Positions 16,907 to 26,455 of a stretch of DNA of 64,000 bases are shown piece by piece (position 1 is the first letter of the stretch; every line of letters begins with the position of its first letter). This DNA comes from Opitutia bacterium ISCC 52 (lineage in GTDB: Bacteria; Verrucomicrobiota; Verrucomicrobiia; Opitutales; UBA2995). The notes under the pieces were generated by a model. It was not told where the DNA came from and searched no databases. It saw only the letters and a program-made list of their open reading frames with translations. The position numbers and the translations under genes are program-made. The stretch is from NCBI GenBank assembly GCA_014529675.2, contig CP076040.1, forward strand, positions 3,863,894 to 3,927,893. The letters are read 5' to 3'.

Positions 16907-17470
16907 ACGAGAGGGCTTGAGTTTTGTATTTTTTGAACAGAAGAAAACAAAGGCAACGAAGAGCGAAGACTGACGAGTGGTAGTTGAGTGAGCAGTTATC
17001 GGTAATCGGTGGTCAGTGAAATTGGAACGCGGGGCGAAGTAGGAGGAAGAGGAAGAGTAGGAGGAAGATTTTTATTAAACTTCTCCGGAGCGACTTAATC
17101 TTTTTCCCGAGACATACCACTTGACGGGACTAGAGGATTCAGTTGTAGCCACGGTGGAGACACCGTGGGAACGGATAGCTCGCAGTCAGATGAGTCCACG
17201 GTCTTACGACCGTGGCTACATTTGATTAAGAGCCTTAGGCGCGCTCGGCGATCACGCCCTAACATAATACCCCTAGGCCAGCGAAGGTAGGCTCTGACTA
17301 CGAGTGGTCAAAAGATGCTGAATCACACAAAAAGGCTGGCGATACCCCTTCAGCTACGTGCAAGGAAAACGAACTTGGAGGCAGCTAAAGCGGCATTCAA
17401 ATTGAATCTAATCCTACCAAATGTGTGTGAGAGCCATGGAATAACCGGTAGCGAATACAATCGACTGGAA
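16907..17470. other. Intergenic stretch with purine tracts and a REP-like palindrome
   Basis: No gene is supported. It has GGTAATCGGTGGTCAGTG words (about 16999-17016), a GTAGGAGGAAGAGGAAGAG tract (17039-17068), TCTCCGGAGCGACTTAATC (17083-17101; echoed at 18308-18325) and a palindromic element (17144-17220). The ORF at 17315-17734 overlaps the real minus-strand SDR and is rejected. Confidence 0.6.
17144..17220. repeat. REP-like palindrome (TGTAGCCACGGT family)
   Basis: TGTAGCCACGGT at 17144-17155 is inverted as ACCGTGGCTACA at 17209-17220, with inner GAGACACCGT and GGTCTTACGACC parts that can also pair. It resembles the other palindromic spacers of this window in design but not in sequence. 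Confidence 0.8.
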
Positions 17471-18193
17471 TCAGGCACTGATTGCAGATCGACCTCCATC
17501 GATGCCTATGATTTGACCCGTGATCCAGCCCGACTGTTCAGAGAGAAGAAATGCAGCCATAGCCGATATGTCATTTGCCTCACCGAGCCGTTTAAGCGGG
17601 TGCGAATCGGCAATAGCCTTGGCGGATTTGTCGTTACTCAGAATCTTGGAGGCCAATGCGGTACGAGTAAGAGAGGGGGCTATGGCATTGACTCGGATGG
17701 AAGGTGCAAGCTCTGCAGCAAGCGATCGGGTTAACCCCTCCACAGCTCCTTTAGCCATGCCTATGGAGGCATGAAATTTAAAGCCCTGCTGAACTGCAAC
17801 CGAAGAGAAGAGGACAACGGAGGTCGTTCCATCGCATCCCTTCATAGCAGGTATAGCTGACTGCACAGCCAGAGCTCCTCCCAAGGCATTGACTTTAAAA
17901 TCTTCTATGAAGGCATCCTGCTTAAAACGGGTAAATCCCCCCAGGTTAATAGTTCCAACTGCATAGACGAGGCCCCTCACAGCACCCTCGACTTGAGTTG
18001 CCACACGTTCGAAAAGATTGGGATCTTTAACATCACCCACCGTGTAGGAAGCTCCTAAGTCGTTGGAAATGGAAGCGAGCCGCTCCCCAGAGCGCGCGAC
18101 AAGATGCAAGCCATGTCCCTGACTGGAAAGTAACTTGGCAATGGACGCTCCAACTCCACCCGAACCGCCGTAAATGATGATTGTCTCTTCCAT
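17471..18193 (-). CDS. Atypical short-chain dehydrogenase/reductase (catalytic Tyr replaced)
   Basis: A 240-residue Rossmann protein of the SDR family: YGGSGGVGASIAK at residues 8-20 is the glycine-rich NAD(P) motif, VYAVGTINLGG takes the place of the NNAG region, and RVNAIAPSLTRT and GWITGQIIGIDGG are normal. The active site is odd. Lys148 (MAKGAVEGL) and Ser131 are present, but the position four before the Lys is Ile144 where almost all SDRs have Tyr. Catalysis by the usual mechanism is therefore doubtful. It may bind a nucleotide as a sensor or use another residue. It lies at the end of the rhamnose island with no clear partner, and its role is unknown. Confidence 0.85.
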   Translation of the reverse strand: MEETIIIYGGSGGVGASIAKLLSSQGHGLHLVARSGERLASISNDLGASYTVGDVKDPNLFERVATQVEGAVRGLVYAVGTINLGGFTRFKQDAFIEDFKVNALGGALAVQSAIPAMKGCDGTTSVVLFSSVAVQQGFKFHASIGMAKGAVEGLTRSLAAELAPSIRVNAIAPSLTRTALASKILSNDKSAKAIADSHPLKRLGEANDISAMAAFLLSEQSGWITGQIIGIDGGRSAISA

Positions 18194-18513
18194 AAAAAAA
18201 TGTTATAATTCAGCTGAAGTTAACCCGCATTGGCTTAATAGCCAATGGGACAAAGGATTGATTTAAATTTATCTTATTCTAAAGCGATCCAATCTGGCTG
18301 CAGTCAGAATCGCTCCGGAGCGACTTTAGGGTCTGACCAGGAGAGCCAAAACACGCTGAATGAAGCTAAAGGGATAGCAGAGACATACTAATATGATCGT
18401 ACGGTCGTGGATCGCAACGTAAGCTTCCAGAGCCGTAGAATGGCATCGATGCGAGCATCGAGCCCTACGTACTAAAAGCCCACTCGTCCCTCGCCTCTCG
18501 TCACTAGCCTCGT
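18194..18513. other. Intergenic stretch, repeat fragments only
   Basis: No gene. It contains GAATCGCTCCGGAGCGACTT (about 18308-18327), a partly palindromic word shared with 17083-17096, and GCATCGATGCGAGCATCGAGCCCTACG-like words (18441-18468) related to the 27-bp repeat family. Confidence 0.5.
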
Positions 18514-20049
18514 TCAAAATTTTTCAGGGGCCACTTCCTTGAGGATACCCATCAGTTCGGCTACTTTGTGAGGGTATTTTGAAGCCAGGTTGATTTGCTC
18601 CATGGGATCTTCGGATAGATGGAATAGAAAACCCTCTTCTGGAACCGGAGTGTTTTCATTGGCATCAATGCCCAGGCGATGACGAACGACACCCGAGCCC
18701 CCTTGCGGGATGAATTTCCAATTTTCCTTACGAATAGCCAACTCTCCCAGGGCCTCCTCGATTTGGTAATCGCGGCCATCGGGCGACTGGCCCAATAAGG
18801 CCGGAAGCAAATTCTGACTGTCGTCGCTTGAACCCTCAGGCATGGGCTTACCCAGCAGCGCAGCAATAGAAGCGAATAGGTCAACTTGGGATACAATGGC
18901 ATCGGAAATTCCCGGCTCAATCTTGCCAGGCCAGGTGACTATAAAAGGCATGCGTGTGCCGCCTTCCCAGCGACCGTATTTTCCACCGCGCCATGGGCCA
19001 GCAGCTTTGTGCTCTCCATTGCGCTCAATAGCCCCATCCCAGTAGCCATCAAATAGAACGGGGCCATTGTCACTCGACAAAACGATCATGGTGTTTTCGG
19101 TGAGGCCATTTTCTTCCAGAGCGAGAACGATTTGTTTTACACACCAGTCGAACTCCATGACAGCATCCCCTCGAAGCCCGATGCTAGACGAACCAACAAA
19201 ACGCTTGTGAGGAACGCGCGGCACGTGGTTGTCATGGGTGGCGAAGTAGAGGAAGAAGGGATTGTCCTTTTCGCGCTCAATAAAGTTGACGGCCTTTTCC
19301 ACAAACACATCGGCCATGTCTTCATCGACGAAACGTGCTTTATGCCCACCTGTCATGGTACCGATCCGGCTCACGCCGTTTACGATGGTGCCGGAGTGCT
19401 GTTCATCGGCCTGCACTTTTAAGAGGTGTGGATGAGAAATACCGGTCGGCTCATTGCCTACAGGATCGCTGTAACTGACAGAAATGGGATCGTTGGGATC
19501 GTGGTCCACGATGTATCCATCTTCAATATACACGGACGGAACACGATCTCCGGTGGCGGCAATGTGAAAGGAGTATTCAAAACCGACCTCACGCGGGCCT
19601 GGTTTGATTTCTGCATTCCAATCAAGCGGCTCAGTTGCACTACCGAGCCCTAAGTGCCATTTGCCCACCAAGGCGGTGGAATACCCTTCATCGCGCAGGA
19701 AGTTGGCGATCGTTGGCTTCTTGGGATCAATAATCAAGGGTGCATTTCCCGGAAGAATGCGCGCACCTTTGTTGCGAAATGCATACTGCCCGGTAAGTAA
19801 GGAATAACGGGAAGGCGTGCAGGTGGCTGCTGAGCTATAGCCGGAAAGGAAACGTAATCCATTAGCGGCGAGCTTGCCAGTATAGGCGGTGTCCATTCCG
19901 GTTCCTCCGTAGCAACTGAAGTCTCCGTATCCGATATCGTCAGCATAGATAAATACAATGTTTGGCCGTTCGGCCTGCACTCGGCTGAGCAAGGCGAGGG
20001 TGAAGATGATGGAGAGAACAAGCAGGTGTTTTGTGTAGCGTGGATTCAT
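18514..20049 (-). CDS. Secreted sulfatase (arylsulfatase type)
   Basis: A 511-residue formylglycine-type sulfatase that removes sulfate esters, probably from polysaccharide or oligosaccharide. A signal peptide (hydrophobic LLVLSIIFTLALLS, cleavage near VQA-ER) directs it out of the cytoplasm. The metal site starts with ADDIGYGD, and the modified cysteine is C77 in the C-T-P-S-R motif (ATCTPSRYSLLTG). GKWHLGLGSATEP and SSDNGPVLFDGYWDG complete the alkaline-phosphatase-fold active site. Cys must be converted to formylglycine by a maturation enzyme, which is not in this window. It is transcribed alone towards a repeat-rich spacer. Confidence 0.94.
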   Translation of the reverse strand: MNPRYTKHLLVLSIIFTLALLSRVQAERPNIVFIYADDIGYGDFSCYGGTGMDTAYTGKLAANGLRFLSGYSSAATCTPSRYSLLTGQYAFRNKGARILPGNAPLIIDPKKPTIANFLRDEGYSTALVGKWHLGLGSATEPLDWNAEIKPGPREVGFEYSFHIAATGDRVPSVYIEDGYIVDHDPNDPISVSYSDPVGNEPTGISHPHLLKVQADEQHSGTIVNGVSRIGTMTGGHKARFVDEDMADVFVEKAVNFIEREKDNPFFLYFATHDNHVPRVPHKRFVGSSSIGLRGDAVMEFDWCVKQIVLALEENGLTENTMIVLSSDNGPVLFDGYWDGAIERNGEHKAAGPWRGGKYGRWEGGTRMPFIVTWPGKIEPGISDAIVSQVDLFASIAALLGKPMPEGSSDDSQNLLPALLGQSPDGRDYQIEEALGELAIRKENWKFIPQGGSGVVRHRLGIDANENTPVPEEGFLFHLSEDPMEQINLASKYPHKVAELMGILKEVAPEKF

Positions 20050-20488
20050 AAAGTGATTGGATTGTGTAATGCCAACAGGAAGAAGGATATCCCTTCAGGT
20101 CAAATCAAAGTGGAAAATGGGGCGAGGGGCGTGGGGCGAGGGGTCGGTGGTCAGAAAAAAAGGGAAAGCGGAGGGTGTCAGGTGTCAGGAAAATGAATCC
20201 TGCTCCTACTCGTCCTCCTACTCCTAATCCTAATCCTAATCGGCCTTTGGATGCGGGTTAGGTAGGCACTAGCAACTGCGTATTTTTAACAAAAGGGAAC
20301 GAAGGTAACAAAGAAAGGAAAGAGGGAGCAGTGGTCTGTGGTCTGTGTGGTAACCGGAGGCTGGAGAAAGAGGTATAGGTTATTTGGGGTTAAGTAGGAG
20401 TAGGAGGAAGAGGAAGAGGAGGAGGACAGAGGAAGAAGAGGTGGTCGCTTGTCAGGCCTTCTCCATGTGGTGTCACCACCGTGGCTGC
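20050..20488. other. Intergenic stretch dominated by purine-rich repeats
   Basis: No gene. It contains GTCGGTGGTCAG and GGTGTCAGGTGTCAGG words (20142-20190), CTCCTACTCGTCCTCCTACT with CCTAATCCTAATCCTAATC (20213-20241), and the second copy of the 30-bp repeat (20384-20413) extended into an AGGAAGAGGAGGAGG run to 20440. Confidence 0.6.
20384..20440. repeat. 30-bp purine-rich repeat copy 2, with AAGAGG tract
   Basis: Bases 20384-20413 are identical to 13315-13344. The tract continues as GGAAGAGGAGGAGG and GGAAGAAGAGG to 20440. Confidence 0.85.
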
Positions 20489-23400
20489 TTATTCACTCTC
20501 CGCTCCGGGCTCCCGGCTCTTAGTCTCGGCTCTATGCTCTTCGCTCTCTGCTCTTTGTTCAACTTTCTGGGCCCTGTATTTGGAGGGCGGGCAACCGAAG
20601 TGCTCTTTAAAGCAGCGACTGAAGTAACTCACATCTGAGAAGCCCACGTCGAATGCGATTTCGGTGATATTGCCATCTTTGACTTCAATGCGCCGCGCCG
20701 ATTCGTTGAGCCGCCTGACTTTGACATAGGAGGCCGGAGACATACCGGTCAGATCGCGAAATTTTTTATAGAAGCTACTTCGGCTCATGCCCATCTCCTC
20801 TGCAAACTGCTCCACTCCGAAGAACTCATCCCCCAGGTAGCGGTTGGTGATCTCCTCAGCATTATCCAGGAACTCTTTATCGACCGCACGGATTTCAGTG
20901 CTAGCCACTGGCAACAGACCATACTCCAGCCGGATGCGCTCACGGAGTCGTTCCTGTTGGGCTAAAAGATTGGTGATCTTGAGTTTGAGCAGCCGTATAG
21001 AAACGGGTTTTGCCAGGTAGTCATCGGCTCCCAATGACAGGCCTTCTTCCTCGTGATGCTTCGTCTTAAAAGCCGTAAGCATGATCACCGGTATATGGCT
21101 TGTCGCTGGATTTATTTTCAGATGCTTACAGAGATCGAATCCATCCTGCTCCGGCATCATCACATCGGTAATCACAAGGTCAGGAATCGATTCCAGAATA
21201 AAAGTCTCAGCAGCCAATCCATCTTTCGAAACGGAAACCTCATAATCATTTGCGAGCTCCGAATGCATAAAGTTCAGCACATCGAGATTGTCTTCAGCTA
21301 GATGAATATGAGCCCGACGAATCACATTCTCCTCCTCTTCGCTTGGCTCAGCTAAATCTTCAGGCCTCTCCTCGACCAGCGCGACAAGCTCCTGGTCGCT
21401 TTTAAAAATCAGTTCAGGCTCAGCCACAGGTAAAGTCACAACGAAGCGAGTGCCGCTCCCCTGCCCTCGGACAGGACTCTCGACTTCTATGGTGCCTTTG
21501 ACAAGGTCGACCAACTCGTTAACCAGAGCCAACCCCATTCCAACGCCCTGTTTCATTTTACCTGCTTTTTGAGAGCCCTGATAAAAGGGTTCGAAGATGT
21601 TTTCGATGAGCTCCTTTGAAATGCCCGTGCCTGTATCCTTTATTTCGAGACGCAGGCGTTGTGTCAGATCACTCCCTTGTTTCGGCACAACCGAAAGTTT
21701 TATTTCAATGCTTCCTCCGGGAGGAGTATACTTAATGGCATTGTGGATCAAGTTATCGATGATCTTGTAATAGCTATCCTCATCCAGTGAGTAGCGGCAG
21801 GTATCAAAGGGAGTTATAAAAGTCAGGCTTTGCTTCTTCTCCTTCACCATAAAGTCGAAGGATTCCATGATGTTCCTGATCAAACTGGCCAAATCAACCG
21901 GGTGTAAATCCGGTTGGTATTTCCTCTGCTCCACTCGCCGAAAATCCAAGAGCTGATCAATCAGATAAAGCAGCCGGGACGTATTCGTCTGGATGGTTCG
22001 AAGATAATTATGCTTGGAAGCGGCATCCTTATCTTCCTGGAGCAATTTTTCGACCGGCCCCAGAATCAAAGTCAGTGGCGTGCGTAACTCGTGGGAGATA
22101 TTAGTAAAGAAATGCAGCTTGATACGCTCCAACTCGAGCAGGTGTTTAACGCGTTGTTTAGCGACCAGGACAATCAGTCCGAAGATGAGCAATATGATCA
22201 ATCCCAACACAAATTGTGCCCACGTTTTTTGCCACATGGGAAGTATGACTTCGAAAGTATGACTGGCTGGTTCGAGTTCGATATTGAAGTCTGAGTCTCG
22301 GGTGCGCACACGGATGGTGTGGAAGCCATCGGACCAGTCCGCACGAGCCATGCTGCGTGCACTGGTAAAAGGACTCCAAGGTCCATCATCTACGCTATAT
22401 GAATAGGTGAGCGACTGCCGATCGGTCTTGGACCAAAAGTCACCACCGCCCCAACTCAGCATCGCTGACCGGGAAGAAAATACCGTCGGCCGGCGATAGA
22501 AACGAGTGACGGGCGGATGTTCATCCTTCAGAACTTGTATCGTGCGAAAGAAGCTTTTTTTAACGTCCGGATAATCTTCCGTCTTCAATCCACGGTAATA
22601 CCAATCCGTATGCGTCTCATTGATCCAGAAGGAACCATCCGAAGATGCTCTTAAATCGCCTCCAACCCGGTAAAGTGAAAATGCAGGGGATGCAAAGGGT
22701 GCCCAGATATTGCCATCGAAGCGATAGATTCCCTGATCTGTGGAGACGATCGGATCCTCGCCATTCAGAAGAAGAATATTCGAATAGTGATGCTCACTAA
22801 TGACCGAATCTTCAGCCATATTTTGCCACTCCCCATCGCGCAGACGAAAGACACCATTTCCCCAAAGAGCGACCCAGACATCCTGGTTATTGGCAACGGC
22901 AACCTTATCTACCCAGATGTCGCCTGCAAATTGGCCTGCCTGAACGGGTATACCAAACTCGATCCGATCCAGACTGTTTGCCCCGGACCAGATGGTGTGG
23001 TCAACCGGGTCTTCAGCAATCGTCCATGGACGGAAAGAAGTTTGAACAGAGTCGTGATGGTTGACGGTGTATTCTCCATCCTCAAATGAGACGCGAAGCA
23101 TACCGCCCAAGATATCCGGATACTCACTCTGCGGCTGACCACAGCTCAAAAGCACATCCCCATTGTGCAATTTAAGAATCCCTTGATGACTAAACCCTGC
23201 CGCAAACTCCGGGTGAGTATATGGGGTCCATTCTTTACCATCGAAGATACTGAAAGAGGCCTCTTCATTGTCCGAGCCGGCAACCAGGATATCACCATTG
23301 TCTAGGACGATGAGAGCGACAGGCGCATCGACTTTGGTTTCAGAAATAGGAAACATTTCCCATTCCGAGGTGGCTTTGTTTTCATGCACTACATGCCCCT

Positions 23401-24499
23401 CCACATCCAAATACCAAAAATCCCCATCCAAATCTTCAGCCTGAAAATGTAAGCCGGACAAGCTGCGGTACTGATCCTGACGATAGTCGATCCGAGTGAT
23501 TCCAGCACCTGTCTCAACGACATACACATTACCTTGCCCGTCTTGAGAAAGGTAGGGTTGCCCATCGGGAATGGGATAGTCAGGCCCCTTGTAAATGACC
23601 CACTCTCGATCATCGTAGAGGTGGAGTGATCCCCGGCCAATTACCCAAACCCGGCCGTCGGCACTCTGCATAAGTGAGGTATTAAAATTGGCACCCCCAA
23701 GAGATCGCAGATTGTGAGATTCCCAAGACTGGGATTCGATATCGTAAATAAGAGCCCCGTCATGCTCATGGTTATTGACCACCCAAATTTGGTTTTCCTC
23801 AGTAGCGAGTATCCAGGACTGATGAACAAACTCCCGCTCACTTTCGTAGACCCTTTCCCATTCCCTCTCTGGCACCAATTCATCATCCACGATCGGACAA
23901 CGGTATACATCTCCGGTCGGGCCCACCACCATCCAGAGACTTTTGCCATCCTTGCCCAGACATAAGTCGTGAACTCCTGAGGATGGGATTTCGTCGAATT
24001 GGTGCTCAATCAGTTTAGTCCCATTAAATTCAAGGATGCCATTGTTTCCACAAATCCAGAAGCGGCTATTTCCCGCCCTCACCACTTCACTGCGTGTATT
24101 AATCTGAAGATTGTGTGTGAGTAGCGTGGTCCACGCATCGTCCGCATAGAGGTAGGCGCCCTTGTATCCCAACATGAGAATGTTGCCTTCCTCACCGAAT
24201 CCAACCCGAATCGGTCGGTCTTGTATTTCATCGGGAAGTAGAAGCGTATCCTGGCTCCATCCATCATACAAAATGACTCGATCGTCGCTCTCTTTTTTTT
24301 GAATCACGGCCCGACCGGAAGAATGCACAACGATACGCCGGTTGTGGCTCCCCAGATCTTCAAGCCGTTGCCAACGCCAGCGATCCTCGAGCGGATCTGA
24401 ATATCGCGGCTGATACGGTTGCTGGCCCATTAGCGTCCCATCCAGGCATATAAAGAAGGCCAGGCAGGGAAAAAGAACTTTGAGCGAGCGGGGTAACAT
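20489..24499 (-). CDS. Hybrid two-component system protein (propeller sensor, histidine kinase, receiver, AraC output)
   Basis: A single-chain signalling protein, 1336 residues from the ATG at 24499 (44 more codons are open upstream, but the signal peptide MLPRSLKVLFPCLAFFICLDG begins here). A large periplasmic beta-propeller region with a Y_Y_Y-type domain is followed by a membrane helix at about 765-790. The kinase follows with H803 (ISHELRTPL), the N-box near 916 and DTGTGIS near 955. The receiver has its phospho-acceptor D1112 (ITDVMMP), and AraC helix-turn-helices lie at about 1210-1312. This is the HTCS plan used by Bacteroidota and Verrucomicrobiota to sense oligosaccharides and switch on utilisation genes. 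Neighbouring sulfatase and dehydratase genes are candidate targets. The last 26 residues (from QKVEQRAESEEHRAE) are encoded by spacer-type repeat DNA. Confidence 0.95.
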   Translation of the reverse strand: MLPRSLKVLFPCLAFFICLDGTLMGQQPYQPRYSDPLEDRWRWQRLEDLGSHNRRIVVHSSGRAVIQKKESDDRVILYDGWSQDTLLLPDEIQDRPIRVGFGEEGNILMLGYKGAYLYADDAWTTLLTHNLQINTRSEVVRAGNSRFWICGNNGILEFNGTKLIEHQFDEIPSSGVHDLCLGKDGKSLWMVVGPTGDVYRCPIVDDELVPEREWERVYESEREFVHQSWILATEENQIWVVNNHEHDGALIYDIESQSWESHNLRSLGGANFNTSLMQSADGRVWVIGRGSLHLYDDREWVIYKGPDYPIPDGQPYLSQDGQGNVYVVETGAGITRIDYRQDQYRSLSGLHFQAEDLDGDFWYLDVEGHVVHENKATSEWEMFPISETKVDAPVALIVLDNGDILVAGSDNEEASFSIFDGKEWTPYTHPEFAAGFSHQGILKLHNGDVLLSCGQPQSEYPDILGGMLRVSFEDGEYTVNHHDSVQTSFRPWTIAEDPVDHTIWSGANSLDRIEFGIPVQAGQFAGDIWVDKVAVANNQDVWVALWGNGVFRLRDGEWQNMAEDSVISEHHYSNILLLNGEDPIVSTDQGIYRFDGNIWAPFASPAFSLYRVGGDLRASSDGSFWINETHTDWYYRGLKTEDYPDVKKSFFRTIQVLKDEHPPVTRFYRRPTVFSSRSAMLSWGGGDFWSKTDRQSLTYSYSVDDGPWSPFTSARSMARADWSDGFHTIRVRTRDSDFNIELEPASHTFEVILPMWQKTWAQFVLGLIILLIFGLIVLVAKQRVKHLLELERIKLHFFTNISHELRTPLTLILGPVEKLLQEDKDAASKHNYLRTIQTNTSRLLYLIDQLLDFRRVEQRKYQPDLHPVDLASLIRNIMESFDFMVKEKKQSLTFITPFDTCRYSLDEDSYYKIIDNLIHNAIKYTPPGGSIEIKLSVVPKQGSDLTQRLRLEIKDTGTGISKELIENIFEPFYQGSQKAGKMKQGVGMGLALVNELVDLVKGTIEVESPVRGQGSGTRFVVTLPVAEPELIFKSDQELVALVEERPEDLAEPSEEEENVIRRAHIHLAEDNLDVLNFMHSELANDYEVSVSKDGLAAETFILESIPDLVITDVMMPEQDGFDLCKHLKINPATSHIPVIMLTAFKTKHHEEEGLSLGADDYLAKPVSIRLLKLKITNLLAQQERLRERIRLEYGLLPVASTEIRAVDKEFLDNAEEITNRYLGDEFFGVEQFAEEMGMSRSSFYKKFRDLTGMSPASYVKVRRLNESARRIEVKDGNITEIAFDVGFSDVSYFSRCFKEHFGCPPSKYRAQKVEQRAESEEHRAETKSREPGAESE

Positions 24500-24660
24500 A
24501 AAACGTTCAGTCAAAGATCCCTCGAAAGAACTATCGAAGTCAACGATTCTAATACCTTCCAAAGCAGCCGTTATTTTCAGTTCAAACACAGGAAAACGTT
24601 GCCAAACCAAACAGCCACGCACACGCTGCAATTGAAACCTTAATCAACCCTAAACGCACT

Positions 24661-25866
24661 ATGCACCAAAATTTAGTCTCACGTCGTAATTGGCTTCAGA
24701 CCATGATGGTTGGCCCAGCCGCATTGGTAGGATTAAATGCGGCGAGCTCCATCGTAAAAGCCGCTCCCATTTCCCCCAAAGACAATATCAAGGTCACGAA
24801 GCTCGAGACCTTCGTCCTGAAAAACTCCTGGGTCTTCGTGAAGATCTCCACCAATGCCGGAATCACCGGTTGGGGAGAAATGCTGAAGGACGACGCCAAG
24901 GCCTGCGCGGCTGGTGCTCTCGAAGTCGGCGACTATTTGATCGGTAAAGATCCACGCCCGGTGGTTCACCACTGGCAGGCGATTCACCGAGGAGCCTTCT
25001 ATCGAGGCGGCCCAATCAAGTCGGCCATCTCATCCGGAATCGACCAAGCGCTTTGGGACATCGCCGGCAAATGTTATGGCGTACCCGCTTATAAACTACT
25101 GGGCGGTCCTACTCGGGACAAAGTGTTTGTTTATGGAACTCCAGATCCTATCACGGGCGTTCGCGCGATGAAGGTAGGCCCGAGCGGCAGCCGCAAGCTC
25201 CACAAGTACCTGGAAGGACACAAGATGGTGGATGAAGCGGTGGAGAAATTTGCTGCCCTGCGCGAAAAATATCCGGACGTAGATATCGGGATCGACTTCC
25301 ATGGCGCGGTTCAACCGACCACAGCCAGTATTTTAATCAAAGAGCTGGAGCCTTATCGCCCCTGGTTCTACGAAGAAATTGTTCAAGCGCTAAACGTAGA
25401 TGTGATGGCCGATCTGGCAAAGAAGACCCACATCCCACTCGCGACCGGTGAACGCGTATTCCTCAAATGGGGATTCCGTGAAATTCTGGAAAAAGGCGCC
25501 GCGATGATTTTACAACCGGACGTGAATTACGCAGGTGGCATCACTGAACTGAAAGTGATCGCTGGAATGGCTGAGGCCTACTACGCGCCCCTGGCTCCAC
25601 ACAACCCGAACGGACCCTGTTCTCTGGCAGCCAGTCTGCAAATTGCCGGTGCTATTCCTAACTTCCTTGTTCAGGAACGCGGCGACCGGGAGCACGAATT
25701 GCTCGCAGAACCACTACCTCCAGTAAGAGACGGATACCGTCCACTACCAACAGGTCCGGGGCTTGGCATCACCATCGATGAAGACAAGTTGATGGATGAA
25801 GTCGGCGAGCCACGGGAGTATATGCCGCAATATGACGCGGATGACGGTTCCGTGGTGGATTGGTAG
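24661..25866 (+). CDS. Enolase-superfamily dehydratase (mandelate racemase / galactonate dehydratase-like)
   Basis: A 401-residue sugar-acid dehydratase of the mandelate racemase subgroup with an N-terminal twin-arginine-like export signal (SRRNWLQTMMVGPAALVG). Metal ligands appear to be D212 (IDFHG), E238 (FYEEIV) and E264 (ATGERV), with catalytic His214 on the D-x-H motif and His314 in APHNPNGP. This pairing is that of D-galactonate-type dehydratases, which make 2-keto-3-deoxy acids. Export by Tat is unusual for the family but common in this phylum. It diverges from the HTCS gene across 161 bp, so the two may share control. Confidence 0.88.
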   Translation: MHQNLVSRRNWLQTMMVGPAALVGLNAASSIVKAAPISPKDNIKVTKLETFVLKNSWVFVKISTNAGITGWGEMLKDDAKACAAGALEVGDYLIGKDPRPVVHHWQAIHRGAFYRGGPIKSAISSGIDQALWDIAGKCYGVPAYKLLGGPTRDKVFVYGTPDPITGVRAMKVGPSGSRKLHKYLEGHKMVDEAVEKFAALREKYPDVDIGIDFHGAVQPTTASILIKELEPYRPWFYEEIVQALNVDVMADLAKKTHIPLATGERVFLKWGFREILEKGAAMILQPDVNYAGGITELKVIAGMAEAYYAPLAPHNPNGPCSLAASLQIAGAIPNFLVQERGDREHELLAEPLPPVRDGYRPLPTGPGLGITIDEDKLMDEVGEPREYMPQYDADDGSVVDW

Positions 25867-25930
25867 GAACGGGACGAAGGGCGAGAGACGCGGGGCGAGG
25901 GAATAAATATCGTCCTCATACTTCTGTTCT

Positions 25931-25967
25931 GTCTCTTCGTCTTCCTCTTCCTCTTCCTCTTCCTCTT
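25931..25967. repeat. (CCTCTT)n hexamer tract
   Basis: Four to five CCTCTT units preceded by GTCTTCGT-like variants, in the spacer after the dehydratase. Same family as 7073-7143 and 61861-61921. Confidence 0.85.
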
Positions 25968-26058
25968 AAAGAATTCGCAACGGCTCGTGGGTGATGTCGA
26001 CTTCGCCTCGGTACGGCGATCGAGCCCTTCCATCGACCCCTCACGAATAGGAGCGATC

Positions 26059-26382
26059 CTATAGCGGAGGCGTTTGTTTTTCCACGGCTTCCAACTCTTC
26101 CGAAAGGGCGTCCTCAACTTGCTCGATCACCTGATCCACCAAATCCTCACTTTCTGGCAACGAGCCCAGCTGAGTCTTCAACTCAGCCACCTGTGCCTCC
26201 AACTCAGCCAACCGCTCCAGAAGCACTTTATTCTCTTCCTGGAAACTTTCCATGAGCTCCATGGTGGACGCCTTCGGTGAGGACACTTCAGACGATGCTG
26301 GTTTTACCGGCTTCTTGATACCCATGTAATAGCCCACCCAGACTCCAATCACGAGACAGACAATAAAAGGAAACGATTTCAT
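26059..26382 (-). CDS. Small membrane-anchored coiled-coil protein
   Basis: Not recognised. The 107 residues begin with a hydrophobic helix (FPFIVCLVIGVWVGYYMG) and then a Pro/Ser linker. A strongly charged segment with leucine spacing follows (ENKVLLERLAELEAQVAEL), typical of a coiled coil, then an acidic tail with EQVEDALSEELEAVEK. It is probably a single-pass inner-membrane protein or an uncleaved signal anchor. It lies 73 bp beyond the stop of the lipoprotein gene and is read in the same direction, so they may form a small envelope operon. Confidence 0.7.
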   Translation of the reverse strand: MKSFPFIVCLVIGVWVGYYMGIKKPVKPASSEVSSPKASTMELMESFQEENKVLLERLAELEAQVAELKTQLGSLPESEDLVDQVIEQVEDALSEELEAVEKQTPPL

Positions 26383-26455
26383 AATGATGAAGGAATTATA
26401 ATTAAAAATAAGACCTTCACTCCTAATAGCTTCCTTCTCAAGAGGAATTCCATAC

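Noticed and set aside
17315-17734. 139-residue plus-strand ORF
   Set aside because: Its right half is antisense to the SDR gene, which has a normal family alignment.
25671-26117. 148-residue minus-strand ORF, very basic
   Set aside because: Spans the dehydratase antisense strand and a hexamer tract (KRKRKRK run); not protein-like.
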